64,000 nt of DNA from Streptomyces sp. NBC_01216 (GTDB lineage: Bacteria > Actinomycetota > Actinomycetes > Streptomycetales > Streptomycetaceae): NCBI RefSeq assembly GCF_035994945.1, contig NZ_CP108677.1, positions 3,286,001 to 3,350,000 of the forward strand, written 5' to 3'. Below, piece by piece: positions 44,011-52,784 of this stretch. Position 1 is the first letter of the stretch; every line of letters begins with the position of its first letter. The notes under the pieces were generated by a model, which was not told where the DNA came from, did not search any database, and saw only the letters and a list, made by a program, of their open reading frames with translations. Position numbers and translations under genes: made by a program.

Positions 44011-44429
44011 ACGCCGCTCTCTACCTGATCGACACCAGCGCCCTCGCCCGGTTCATGCGGGGCGACGCGGAGCAGTACGGCTGGGACCAGGCGGCAGCCG
44101 CCGGCCTCATTGCCACGTGCCCCATCACGGAGCTGGAGTTCTTCTACAGCGCCCGATCGGCCGCCGACCGGGCACGCGGCATCGAGGACGTCCGCCTGGT
44201 CTTCGGCTGGGTTCCGGTTGACGACCGCGCCTACGACCGGGCCTGGCAGGTCCAGGAGGTCCTCACCAAACAAGGCAAGCACCGCAGCGCCGGTGCGGTG
44301 GATCTCGTCGTCGCCGCGACCGCCGAGCTGCAGGGCCTCACGCTTCTGCACCGTGACCACGACTTCGAGTGCATCGCCGCGGTAACCGGCCAACCCCTCC
44401 AGTGGTACGGCCCCGAGGGGCGTAAGTAG
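44007..44429 (+). CDS. vapC: VapC-type PIN-domain toxin ribonuclease
   Basis: The 140-residue protein has PIN-domain acidic residues: YLIDTSALARF (D9), CPITELEFFYSA (E near 43) and GAVDLVVAATAELQGLTLLHRDHDFECIA (D near 99 and D near 117). VapC toxins cleave tRNA or rRNA when freed from VapB. The TTG start overlaps the vapB stop (TTGA), giving coupled synthesis. The pair lies between two copies of the element's right-end sequence and outside the current element. Confidence 0.9.
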   Translation: MNAALYLIDTSALARFMRGDAEQYGWDQAAAAGLIATCPITELEFFYSARSAADRARGIEDVRLVFGWVPVDDRAYDRAWQVQEVLTKQGKHRSAGAVDLVVAATAELQGLTLLHRDHDFECIAAVTGQPLQWYGPEGRK

Positions 44430-44440
44430 TCAAGCCGTGG

Positions 44441-44586
44441 TTGGAGTTCTGGTCGCATTCGCCTCCGTCCGGGACCGTCCGTACGAAGGCGAATGCGGCC
44501 AGAACGCTCCGCCGCAGGCCAGAACACCCCCGACCCACCGCGGCCCCCCGGGCGAACACGTGGAAACCGTAGGCCCTCACGAAAGC
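44441..44586 (+). repeat. Decayed second right-end / att remnant
   Basis: This stretch parallels 43056-43200: GAGTTCTGGTCGCATTCGCC against CAGTTCTGGTCTCATTCGCC, then CTCCGCCGCAGG in both, and finally TGGAAACCGT..CCCTCACGA against TTGGAAAGCGT..CCCTCACGA of the att repeat. Similarity is partial and interrupted, as expected for an old attR that is no longer maintained. Confidence 0.55.
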
Positions 44587-44712
44587 AGGGCAAGCACCGC
44601 AGCGCCGGTGCGGTCGATGTCGTCGTCGCCGCGACCGCCGAGCTGCAGGGCCTCACTCTCCTGCACCGTGACCACAGCTTCGAGTGCCTCGCCTACACCG
44701 TCGACGCCTCCT
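44582..44712 (+). pseudogene. vapC: 3' fragment of a second vapC
   Basis: KQGKHRSAGAVDVVVAATAELQGLTLLHRDHSFECLA repeats the C-terminal third of the intact VapC (KQGKHRSAGAVDLVVAATAELQGLTLLHRDHDFECIA) nearly residue for residue, with no 5' portion. It joins the decayed att remnant directly, so it was probably truncated by an integration or recombination event. Confidence 0.8.
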
Positions 44713-44733
44713 CGGAGACGGCGAACGGCGGGG

Positions 44734-45918
44734 TCAACGGGCGACGACGTCGGGCACCTCACGCCGGAGTGCGGCCCGGGTCGCCGGTCCGTACCAGCCG
44801 GACGGATCGAGGGTGATCCCGCGGCTCCGCTGGTAGGAGGCGACCGCGTCGGTCAGCCGCTGGTTGTAGTTGCCGTTGACACGGCCCTCGTACCTGCCGA
44901 GCACCCGGAGCCGGTACTGCAGGTCCGCGACCTCGGGACCGCTGGCACCGCAGCACAGAGCGGCGGGGGTCCGCGACGGCGAAGCGGTCCGCGGACGGCC
45001 GGTGGAGGGGCACGGCGCCCCGGGAAGGTGCGGGGCTGCGCACCGGGTGCGGCCTCCCGCTGAGACGACGGGCTTCGGCGTGGTGACGGGCGCGGGTCTG
45101 GTGGCGTGGGGGCTCGCGGAGGGGGAGGGCGACCGCGAGGGCGTACCCGCGGCGGCGACGGTGAGTTCCTGGTCCTCGGCCGCCGGGCCACTGGGGGGCG
45201 GCGCGGTGGACGTCTCCGCGGCGGCCACCGAGGCGGTCGTCGCCTGCGGTGTCGCCCGCTGCTCGCTTCCGCCCGTCTTGAGCATGACGCCGGTCAGCGT
45301 GGTCGTCCCGACCACCGCCGCCAGCATGGCGACGGCACCCGCGACCCGGGCCGACCCGCTCCGGTCGGCGGCGTGCCGCGCCGAGGCCGCCTTCCTGTGG
45401 GACCCGCGCGCCCCGGGCACCTCCCGGGGCGCCGGGGCCGCGTCGACGGGGGGAGGGAGAACGACCGGGCGCAGCCGGAGAGTGTCGTCGCCGCACGGCG
45501 GACGCGGACCCGCGGGGCTGTCGGGTCCCCGGGGATGCCCGGGGTCCGGGGCGATGTGGTGCCGGGGCAGCGGTGCCCCGAGCGGACCGGCCGCGCGGTC
45601 GTCCCGCGCCGGGTCCCACTCCGGCCTCAGGGCTGTGTACGCCCGCATGATGCCCAGGGCGGGGCCGGGAGCGGTCCGGGCCCCCGCGTGCGGGTCCGCC
45701 GCGTACCGGTCGTGAGGGTCCCCCGCGTACCGGTCCGGTGTGCCGTCCGAGGATGACGCAGGGTGCGGCGGCGAGCCGAGGTAGGGGCGCACCCACGCCT
45801 GCGTGAACAGCTTCGTGTCGCTCCACTCGTGCGCGGCTGTACCGGCGCAGGGGCAGTCCGTACCCCGGGTCGGTCGGGTGGTGCCGCAGCGGGGGCAGCT
45901 CGGTCCGGACACGTCCAT
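44734..45918 (-). CDS. Peptidoglycan-binding-domain membrane protein
   Basis: The 394-residue protein has an N-terminal zinc-ribbon-like motif (CPRCGTTRPTRGTDCPCAG), a Pro/Arg/Asp-rich cytoplasmic stretch, one transmembrane helix (VAGAVAMLAAVVGTTTLTGVML), a Ser/Pro/Thr-rich extracytoplasmic linker and a C-terminal PG_binding_1 domain (GPEVADLQYRLRVLGRYEG, DAVASYQRSRGITLDPSGWYGPATRAALRRE). ATG 45918 follows GAGAGAGGACGC. It probably senses or anchors to the cell wall. First backbone gene right of the insertion site. Confidence 0.85.
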   Translation of the reverse strand: MDVSGPSCPRCGTTRPTRGTDCPCAGTAAHEWSDTKLFTQAWVRPYLGSPPHPASSSDGTPDRYAGDPHDRYAADPHAGARTAPGPALGIMRAYTALRPEWDPARDDRAAGPLGAPLPRHHIAPDPGHPRGPDSPAGPRPPCGDDTLRLRPVVLPPPVDAAPAPREVPGARGSHRKAASARHAADRSGSARVAGAVAMLAAVVGTTTLTGVMLKTGGSEQRATPQATTASVAAAETSTAPPPSGPAAEDQELTVAAAGTPSRSPSPSASPHATRPAPVTTPKPVVSAGGRTRCAAPHLPGAPCPSTGRPRTASPSRTPAALCCGASGPEVADLQYRLRVLGRYEGRVNGNYNQRLTDAVASYQRSRGITLDPSGWYGPATRAALRREVPDVVAR

Positions 45919-46256
45919 GCGTCCTCTCTCGGAGATCGATCTTTCCGGTGGGCCGAACACGGTCGGCTCGCGCGGTCAGCGGTCAGCGGTCAGCCGTCCG
46001 TACGCTCGCGCGGCGCCCGCGAGCAGCGTCACCGAAGCCGCCACCACTCCGGCAACCCGATGCGGACTGAGTCTCATGACGCTCCGCACTCCCTTGCCCC
46101 GCCCTTGGTCCGTCACGCTTCAGCGGAAGAGAGGGGATCGCCGCCGACACCTCCCGCGACTTTGCCTTCTCTTTACGAAGGGACTCGCTTCCCACCACCC
46201 GCCGTTCGCGCGCGAGGCGGGCCCCGGGGTGACGCGGGAGGGCCGTCTCCGCCGCC
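45919..46256. other. Intergenic region without a supported gene
   Basis: About 340 bp between the PG-binding gene and a broken lectin gene. It should contain the promoter of the former (leftward). No RNA gene, repeat or convincing reading frame was seen. Confidence 0.4.
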
Positions 46257-46840
46257 TTACCCGGCACGCGGCCGGGTGAGGAACGCGCGCAGCCGCGCAC
46301 GCCCGGGGCCGGGGCCTCCTCCCGGAGTACGGAACGCCGCCGGGCAGCGCCCGCGGCGGAACGGGTGCGGTCGGGTCACCAGCCGGTGCGGAAAAGGCAG
46401 GGAGGGTGAGAGGTAGTAGTGGCGGGTCGTCGCGATGAGCGGGTCGTGCGGCTCGCCCCGGCCGGCCGCGGCCCATTCCTTGAGGCCCAGGTACATGTTG
46501 TCGCCGGTGAAGATCCCGGCCGTGCCCTTGTCGCCCTGCCGGTTGATCGACCGGATCGGCAGGCCGTCGGCGGGGTCACAGACGGCCTGCCGCACCGGGG
46601 CGCCGTCGACGGTGGTCCCGATGGGGGAGAGGCAGAGTCCCGTGCCCACGTTCCGGAGCATCACCCGGCGGCGCTTCTCCTGCGGGGTCACATCCCATTC
46701 CTGGTGGGGCGCGCCGGTACACGCCGCCTCGCGCGGCTGCGCCCCGCCTCCCCGCTGCCGCCAGGGATCTCCACGCACAGTCCCGTGGCGTCGATCCGCA
46801 GCCGCGTGCGGTCGGCGGGGCTGGCCGAGGCGGCCATCAC
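46257..46840 (-). pseudogene. Ricin-type lectin domain gene with a frameshift
   Basis: On the minus strand, ATG 46837 starts MAASASPADRTRLRIDATGLCVEIPGGSGEAG, a ricin-B-like opening. The matching continuation, AQPREAACTGAPHQEWDVTP, LRNVGTGLCLSPIGTTVDGAPVRQAVCDPADG and onward to TAA at 46257, is in another frame. One lost G in the GGGG run near 46750 would join them. Any upstream domain is gone. The QxW-type motif appears as QEW. Confidence 0.6.
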
Positions 46841-46962
46841 GGACGGGCGGGCGGTCTCCGCGAGTGGACGGCCGGCACGGACGCCTCACACGCGGGCGAG
46901 GGCCGTTACACGGGGCCGGTCCACGCCGTCCCGGCCTGGCGGGTCCCGCCGGGCCGCCCCGG

Positions 46963-47961
46963 TCATTCGCCGACGGTTCCGGCCGCGATGCGCTGGCCCC
47001 GGGTGGCGTCGACGACGATCGGGATGCCGTCCGGGATCTGGCCCTTGAGGTCGGCCAGCAGTTCGTCGATCGGGGGGAGGTCCTCCGGCGTACGGACGTG
47101 CACGTAGATCGTCCTGGACTGGGCGTCCACGCTGGTGACCGAGGCCCCCTTGTCACCGGAGAGCCACGCGTCGGCCGCGTTCTTGACCCGGCCCGTCCAG
47201 GTGTTGAGCAGCAGGGTGAGCGTGGTGTTGGCGGCCAGGGGCAGGAACACCGCGACGAGCAGCACCGCGACCATGACGTACGCCCTGCGGGCGGACTGCA
47301 CGACGCGTGTCGGGTCCGATCCGTAGCCGAGGGAGGCGAAGACCACCATGCCCGCGAACACCAGGGCGAAGAGGTTGGAGAGGAACAGCACCAGGGCGCC
47401 CAGGGCGAGCCACCCGGAACCTTGGCCCAGGCACACGCCGACCACCACCAGGGGCGGGACCAGGGAGATGGCGATCGCCACACCGGGCAGCACCGCGGCG
47501 ACGTCCTTGCGCGCGAGCGCGACGGCGCCCGCGAATCCGGTCGCCAGCGCCGAGACCAGGTCCAGCACGCCCGGCGAGGTGCGCGAGGTGATCTGGTCGT
47601 TGGACAGCAGGTCGTAACTACCGGGCAGCACCAGCGAGAAGGCGATGCCGACCACGGTCACCAGCAGGCTGCCGAGGAGGACGTAAGAGATCGCCCCGCT
47701 GCGGCGCCGCTGCACCGCGCCGAGGGCGATGCCCATGATCGGCGTCGACAGGGGTGCGATGATCATGGCGCCGATCACGGTGGCGGTGGAGTTCGTCAGC
47801 ACCCCGCACGCCGCGATCACCGCCGACAGGCCGAGCATCGTCCAGAACGCCGAACGCTTCGCTCCGGTGTCGCCCGACGACAGGTCGAGGTCGTCGGTCA
47901 GGTTCTCCAGGGACCGCATCTGATGGTTCGGCAGGACACGTTGGCGGATTCCGCTGAGCAT
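46963..47961 (-). CDS. DUF389-family membrane protein
   Basis: The 332-residue protein has several membrane helices beginning with WTMLGLSAVIAACGVLTNSTATVIGAMIIAPLSTPIMGIALGAV, the signature DUF389/TIGR00341 block, followed by LLGSLLVTVVGIAFSLVL, AAVLPGVAIAISLVPPLVVVGV, LALGALVLFLSNLFALVFAGMVVF and a soluble C-terminal domain. ATG 47961 begins MLSGIRQRVLPNHQMRSLENL. Function of the family is unknown. Divergent from the ClC gene with about 250 bp between. Confidence 0.88.
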   Translation of the reverse strand: MLSGIRQRVLPNHQMRSLENLTDDLDLSSGDTGAKRSAFWTMLGLSAVIAACGVLTNSTATVIGAMIIAPLSTPIMGIALGAVQRRRSGAISYVLLGSLLVTVVGIAFSLVLPGSYDLLSNDQITSRTSPGVLDLVSALATGFAGAVALARKDVAAVLPGVAIAISLVPPLVVVGVCLGQGSGWLALGALVLFLSNLFALVFAGMVVFASLGYGSDPTRVVQSARRAYVMVAVLLVAVFLPLAANTTLTLLLNTWTGRVKNAADAWLSGDKGASVTSVDAQSRTIYVHVRTPEDLPPIDELLADLKGQIPDGIPIVVDATRGQRIAAGTVGE

Positions 47962-48210
47962 GAGGCCAGTATTGGCGCGGCGGGCCCGGCCGCCCGGCAG
48001 GACACGGCCTCGTACCCGTGTGGGCACGACGCCCGGCGAGGACTCGGCGAGGCGGGGGCCCGGCACCGCGGGGGCACGGCACGGGCGAGGGCCCCCGGGA
48101 CGCGGCACGTCCCGGGGTCCGACGGCGTGGCAGCCGGGGATGGGCGGCCAGGCCGATAGCCTCGGGCGTCGTGGGGGGACCGCCTGTTCAGTCGACCCCG
48201 GGAGGCCCCC

Positions 48211-49587
48211 ATCTCCGGAACGAAGTCGGAAGCCTCGCCGTCCGCGCCGGGGAGCCAGCCGCGTGAGGCCGACGAACTGCGGGCCATACTGCGACGGCCC
48301 GAGTACCGCAGGGCGCTCGTCTTCTGTGGGCTGATCGGCATCCCGGTGTCCCTCATCGCGTTCTGGTTCCTCGTCGCGATCGAGCAGCTGCAGGACCTGT
48401 TCTGGACGGACTGGCCCCGGGACCTGGGCTGGGACCAGCCGCCCTGGTGGTGGCCGTTCCCGCTGCTGGCGGTGGCGGGCCTGGGGGTCGGGCTCGTCGT
48501 CGCACGGCTGCCGGGACGCGGCGGACACCTGCCGGCGGCCGGACTGAGCGTCGGCGGCATCACGGCGCAGTCGCTGCCCGGCGTCGTCCTCGCCGCTCTG
48601 CTCAGCCTGCCGCTGGGCGCCGTGCTGGGCCCCGAGGCACCTCTCATCGCCTTGGGTACCGGACTCGCGCTGCTCTTCGGCCGCCTGGTGAAGGCCCCGG
48701 AGACCAAGGCAGGCGGGGCACTGCTCGGGGCCGCCGGCGCCGCCGCGGCCATCTCGGCACTGTTCGGCAATCCCCTGGTCGGCGCGGTGCTCCTGATGGA
48801 GGTGGCCGGCGTCGGCGGTCCGCGGCTCTTCGCGGTGATGCTGCCCGCGTTGTTGTCGAGCGGGGTCGGGGCCCTGGTGTTCACCGGCTTCGGCCACTGG
48901 ACCGGGCTGAAGACGGGAAGCCTGAAGATCGGGCTGCCTCCGGCGCCGCTGCTCGACGCCGGGGACGTGCTGTGGACCCTGCCTGTGGCCCCGCTCCTCG
49001 CCCTGTTCGTGCACGGGACCTTCGTCGGCGGCCGGTACGCCGCCGGGTTCGTGACGTCCCGCACGGTCCGCAACACCTTCCTGTGCGCGCTCGGGGCGGC
49101 CGGCTGCATCTCGCTCTACACGGTCTCCACCGGGCGTTCGGCACAGGACGTCGCCCTGTCGGGACAAGCCGCCCTGGCACGGCTGGCGGCCGACCCGCAC
49201 TCCTGGTCGGTGGGCGCGCTCGTCGCCATCCTGGTCTTCAAGGGACTCGCCTATCTGCTCTGCCTGGGCAGTCTGCGCGGCGGACCGATCTTCCCGGCGC
49301 TGTTCCTCGGCGGTACGGCCGGTGTCCTGCTCGCCCCGCTGCCCGGATTCGGCGTGGTGCCGGCCATGGCGGTCGGCATGGCCGCGGCTGTCACCGCGGG
49401 CCTGCGGCTGCCGGTCAGCAGCGTGGTGCTGGTCGTGCTGCTGCTGGGGAACGGGGAGACCATCCCGGTCGTGGTGCTGGCCGCGGTCATCTCCTTCGTC
49501 GTGGTCGAACTGCTGCCGCCCGGCCCGGAGATCCCGCCGTTCGCCGAGAGCCCGGCCCGCCGCGCGCGTCGCTCCGGAACGCCGTGA
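48211..49587 (+). CDS. ClC-family chloride channel/transporter, unusual start
   Basis: The protein has about ten helices and ClC landmarks: LGAVLGPEAPLIALGTGLALLFG (selectivity helix GxEGP variant GPEAP), AAISALFGNPLVGAVLLMEV, and LRGGPIFPALFLGGTAG. The first in-frame GTG (48346) would cut the first helix (YRRALVFCGLIGIPVSLIAFW). Upstream the frame is open to a TAG at 48157. The best-placed initiation site is ATC at 48211, five bases after GGGAGG, giving 458 residues. Divergent from DUF389, whose product is also a membrane protein. Confidence 0.82.
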   Translation: MSGTKSEASPSAPGSQPREADELRAILRRPEYRRALVFCGLIGIPVSLIAFWFLVAIEQLQDLFWTDWPRDLGWDQPPWWWPFPLLAVAGLGVGLVVARLPGRGGHLPAAGLSVGGITAQSLPGVVLAALLSLPLGAVLGPEAPLIALGTGLALLFGRLVKAPETKAGGALLGAAGAAAAISALFGNPLVGAVLLMEVAGVGGPRLFAVMLPALLSSGVGALVFTGFGHWTGLKTGSLKIGLPPAPLLDAGDVLWTLPVAPLLALFVHGTFVGGRYAAGFVTSRTVRNTFLCALGAAGCISLYTVSTGRSAQDVALSGQAALARLAADPHSWSVGALVAILVFKGLAYLLCLGSLRGGPIFPALFLGGTAGVLLAPLPGFGVVPAMAVGMAAAVTAGLRLPVSSVVLVVLLLGNGETIPVVVLAAVISFVVVELLPPGPEIPPFAESPARRARRSGTP

Positions 49588-49624
49588 GCCGCGCCCTTCG
49601 GAAAGCGGGTACGGGCGGGACCGG

Positions 49625-51046
49625 TCAGGCGCTCTCGGCCCGCACCCGCCCGGCCTTGACGGCGTCCAGCAGCGCCTGGTGGTCCCGCTCGTTCTGGTCC
49701 GCGTACGACTCGGCGAAGGTCGCCAGGGCCCGGTCGAAGACGTCTCCCCCGCCGAGATAGGCGGCGATCGCGATCCGGTCGCCGGAACAGGCGTGGGCGC
49801 GGGCCAGGGTGGCGCCGCACAGCCGGCCGAAGACCTTCATCCGCTTCGGCGACATGTTCTCGGCGACCGCGACCCCCTTCCAGTCCCGCAGCTGACGCAC
49901 GTAGAAGTCCCGGCGGCGGCCGTCGATGCCCTGGACCCGTTCCCAGCCCAGGAAGATGTCGCTGGTGGCCTGCATGAGCCGCTGGCCCGTGACCACCCGC
50001 TCGCCCTGGGAGCGGTACGCGCCGGCGCCGGCGTACGGCGCGAGGACCGACTCGTCGGCCTCCTTGGCCTGGAGGAACAGCGGGTCCCGGTCGTCCTTGC
50101 CGAGCAGCAGGATGATCCAGCACCGGGTCCCCACGCTGCCGACGCCGACGACCTTGCGTGCCACGTCCGCCACCCGGTACGACTCCAGCAGGAACCGCCG
50201 GTCGGACGCCAGCGTGCGGCCGTAGGACTCGACGATCCCGCCGATCCTCCGCTCCAGCGCGTGCCGTTCGGCGCCGGGCATCAGATCGGCGAGGCGGACC
50301 AGCAACGGCGGGTCGGAGGCGATCAGTCGTCGTCCGCCGACGAGGTGGGTGAGCTTGTCGAACGCCTGGAGCGTGTCGTGCGACCGGGCCCGTTCCCGCG
50401 CGCGTTCCCAGCGGTCGCGGTCTGCCGCGCCCAGTGCCGGGGCGAACTGTCCTTGCAGTTCGTCGGCCTCGAAGCGGGTGTACCAGACGTCGAGGTTGCC
50501 GAGTCCGGCGAAGGCCCGCATGCGCTCGCGGTACGAGCGCACCGTCGCCCTCACCACGGACGCCCGCTGCCGGGCGCTGAAGCCGTTGGCGCGGCCGGCG
50601 ATGACGAGACTGGCGGCGAGCCGCTTCACGTCCCACTCCCACGGGCCGGGCAGGGTCTCGTCGAAGTCGTTGATGTCGAAGACCAGCCGCCGCTCGGGAG
50701 AGGCGAGGAGCCGGAAGTTGAGCATGTGGGCGTCGCCGCAGAGCTGCGTCCGGATACCGCTGCGCGGGGTGTCGGCCAGGTCCGCGGCCATGATGGCCGC
50801 GGCCCCGCGGTAGAAGCGGAAGGGGGACTCGCTCATCCGGCCGTAGCGGATCGGTACGAGTTCCGGGACCCGTCTGGCCGACTGGGCCTCGATGATGTCC
50901 ACCGGGTCCGTGCGCTGCGCCGACGGGGTGAACGCGGCGTGCCCGGAGCGGGGCGCGGCGGACCGGGCGGCCTTGCCGCGCGCCGCTCGTTCCTTCGCGG
51001 TTCCGTACCGCCCGGAGCGGCGCTCCGGGCGGTTCTTCGCGCTCAT
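49625..51046 (-). CDS. DUF2252-family protein
   Basis: The 473-residue protein matches DUF2252: RVPELVPIRYGRMSESPFRFYRGAAAIMAADLA, TQLCGDAHMLNFRLLASPERRLVFDINDFDETLPGPWEWDVKRLAASL, and the C-terminal LGRARAHACSGD-like block here read as GATLARAHACSGDRIAIAAYLG. It resembles a kinase-like fold with GDxHxxN and DFD motifs. Role unknown. It precedes the small 51060-51509 gene on the same strand, 13 bases away. Confidence 0.88.
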   Translation of the reverse strand: MSAKNRPERRSGRYGTAKERAARGKAARSAAPRSGHAAFTPSAQRTDPVDIIEAQSARRVPELVPIRYGRMSESPFRFYRGAAAIMAADLADTPRSGIRTQLCGDAHMLNFRLLASPERRLVFDINDFDETLPGPWEWDVKRLAASLVIAGRANGFSARQRASVVRATVRSYRERMRAFAGLGNLDVWYTRFEADELQGQFAPALGAADRDRWERARERARSHDTLQAFDKLTHLVGGRRLIASDPPLLVRLADLMPGAERHALERRIGGIVESYGRTLASDRRFLLESYRVADVARKVVGVGSVGTRCWIILLLGKDDRDPLFLQAKEADESVLAPYAGAGAYRSQGERVVTGQRLMQATSDIFLGWERVQGIDGRRRDFYVRQLRDWKGVAVAENMSPKRMKVFGRLCGATLARAHACSGDRIAIAAYLGGGDVFDRALATFAESYADQNERDHQALLDAVKAGRVRAESA

Positions 51047-51059
51047 CGCGGCACCTCGG

Positions 51060-51509
51060 CTAGGTCGCGTCAGCGGCCTCGGCCGCTTCCAGCGAGGCGA
51101 GGAGGGCCGGAACCGGGATGCGTCCGGAGGCGACGAGTTGCGCGCCGCCGCGGCGCAGTGCGGCGGCGAAGGGGGCCGCCCACAGGTTCTCGTAGACCAG
51201 CAGCCCGGCGGAGTTCCCCGGCTCCACCGCGGCGGACGCCTCGTCCAGGTCGTCCTGGCCGACGAGTCCGGACCGGGCGCCCTCGAAGACGGTGAGGTCG
51301 AGTTCGCCGTCGCCGTCGAGATCGGAGATCTCGAGGCGGGCCACCGAGCCGTCCTCGTCCTTGCGGATGAAGACCATGTCGAGGACGCGGATGATGCCGC
51401 GGTCCACCAGGTCGACCAGGTGGGAGAGCCCCTCGCCCGTCATGCGGTTGCCCGGGAACTCCACCACCACGTAGTCGATGGGCCCCATCTCTTCGATGCG
51501 TTCGGTCAC
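51060..51509 (-). CDS. DUF6325/DUF1269-like small protein
   Basis: A 149-residue acidic protein: VTERIEEMGPIDYVVVEFPGNRMTGEGLSHLVDLVDRGIIRVLDMVFIRKDEDG, then DLDGDGELDLTVFEGARSGLVGQDDLDEA and GLLVYENLWAAPFAAALRRGGAQLVASGRI. This two-part layout is common in actinobacterial stress-associated small proteins. GTG 51509 is chosen over the long upstream frame because AAAGGCG precedes it. Probably transcribed with the DUF2252 gene. Confidence 0.78.
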   Translation of the reverse strand: MTERIEEMGPIDYVVVEFPGNRMTGEGLSHLVDLVDRGIIRVLDMVFIRKDEDGSVARLEISDLDGDGELDLTVFEGARSGLVGQDDLDEASAAVEPGNSAGLLVYENLWAAPFAAALRRGGAQLVASGRIPVPALLASLEAAEAADAT

Positions 51510-51589
51510 GGTGACGCCTTTCCCGCGTGGTTCCTCGTGGTTCCTCTGGATGGCCGATCCGCCTCCACCGGTGCTCCGGTGGCGGTGGA

Positions 51590-52006
51590 TCAGGTGGTGA
51601 TGTCGCGCGAGCCGCCGACGCACAGGGCCCAGATGACGAAGCCGTCGACCACGATCAGGACGAGGGCCCAGAACGGGTAGTACGGCAGCCAGGTGAAGTT
51701 GGCGAGCATCGCGACGGCCGCCACAGCGATACCGAGGATGCGGGCCCACAGCTTGCCGCTGAACAGGGCGAACCCCGCGAGCGTCACGATGATGCCGATG
51801 ATCAGATGCATCCAGCCCCAGCCGGTGAGGCTCCAGGTGAAGGTGTAGTTCCGGGTGGTGACGAACACGTCGTCCTCGGCGATGGCGGCGATCCCCTGGA
51901 AGATCGCCATGATGCCGCCGATGATCAGCATGATCGCGGCGAACGTCGTCCAGCCCGACACCGCCCCGCCGGAGCCGGGCCGCTGCGTTCCTGTCTGCGT
52001 GGCCAT
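51590..52006 (-). CDS. Small four-helix membrane protein (DUF7144-like)
   Basis: A 138-residue protein with four membrane segments: TTFAAIMLIIGGIMAIFQGIAAI, WGWMHLIIGIIVTLAGFALF, ILGIAVAAVAMLANFTWL and FWALVLIVVDGFVIWALCV. The short soluble N-terminus is Gly/Thr-rich. ATG 52006 follows GAGGAG. The family is widespread in Streptomyces and of unknown function. Confidence 0.85.
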   Translation of the reverse strand: MATQTGTQRPGSGGAVSGWTTFAAIMLIIGGIMAIFQGIAAIAEDDVFVTTRNYTFTWSLTGWGWMHLIIGIIVTLAGFALFSGKLWARILGIAVAAVAMLANFTWLPYYPFWALVLIVVDGFVIWALCVGGSRDITT

Positions 52007-52235
52007 CGTGTACTCCTCTGGACGAGACCGTCCGTCGGCCGGACCCGGCCGACGGCTGCCCCCACGAAATCCAGCCTGCCACGGGTACACGGGACCGGCA
52101 GTTCGGCACGAGCACGACATCCGCCCTGTGGTGGACCTCCGCGGCAGGCCGCCTCCCACCACCGCCGCACGAGGTCTCCGCACGAACCGTCGCACGAGGC
52201 CGCGGCCGGGAGGGCCCGCCGGCGCGGAACCCCCG

Positions 52236-52288
52236 TCTCCCATCGCCCTCCCGGCGTCGCACTGCGGCGCCGGGAGGGCGATGGGAGA
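52236..52288. repeat. 21-bp perfect inverted repeat
   Basis: Arms 52236-52256 and 52268-52288 are exact complements (left arm begins TCTCCCATCGCCCTCCCGGC) around an 11-nt loop. It sits between divergent genes, about 80 bp before the SHOCT gene, where a terminator is not expected. Confidence 0.9.
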
Positions 52289-52365
52289 ATGGAGGGGTCC
52301 GGCGCGCCGGCAGCCCGGCGCCTGTTCTCAGCTACCTCGCTTCCCCCACGAGAGAGGACTTCGCC

Positions 52366-52662
52366 ATGCCAGGTCTCCTTCGCGGAGTGGCCCGTACCGC
52401 CGTCGTGGCGGGCACGGCGACCGCCGTGTCCAACCGCGTGTCGCGGCGCCAGCAGGGCCGCTGGGCGGCCCAGTCGGGCTATCAGGAGCCACCGCAGCAG
52501 GCCGCCGCCGCGCCGCCGCAGGCCGAGCCGGCCGCCGCCCCGGCCGGAGACGCCATGGGCGACAAGATCGAACAACTCAAGCAACTCGGTGAGCTCAAGT
52601 CCCAGGGAGTCCTGACCGAGGCGGAGTTCGAGGAGCAGAAGCGCCGGCTGCTGGCGGGCTGA
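52366..52662 (+). CDS. SHOCT-domain small protein
   Basis: The 98-residue protein has an Ala/Gln/Pro-rich middle and a C-terminal SHOCT motif (DKIEQLKQLGELKSQGVLTEAEFEEQKRRLLAG, residues 66-98), a short helical oligomerisation module. GAGAGAGGACTTCGCC precedes ATG 52366. No membrane segment is clear. Role unknown. Confidence 0.88.
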   Translation: MPGLLRGVARTAVVAGTATAVSNRVSRRQQGRWAAQSGYQEPPQQAAAAPPQAEPAAAPAGDAMGDKIEQLKQLGELKSQGVLTEAEFEEQKRRLLAG

Positions 52663-52784
52663 CCGGACCGTTCGGCGGATCGCGGACGAGGGCGGACGCG
52701 GGCCGGGCCGGACCCGGACATACCGTCGGACGACCCGAAGAGCGCATCACCCTATGTAAAAGAGGCGGGTTGTTCCGTCATGTC

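Noticed and set aside
48346..49587. ClC start at GTG 48346
   Set aside because: It would remove the first membrane helix and has no ribosome-binding site at proper spacing; kept only as an alternative.
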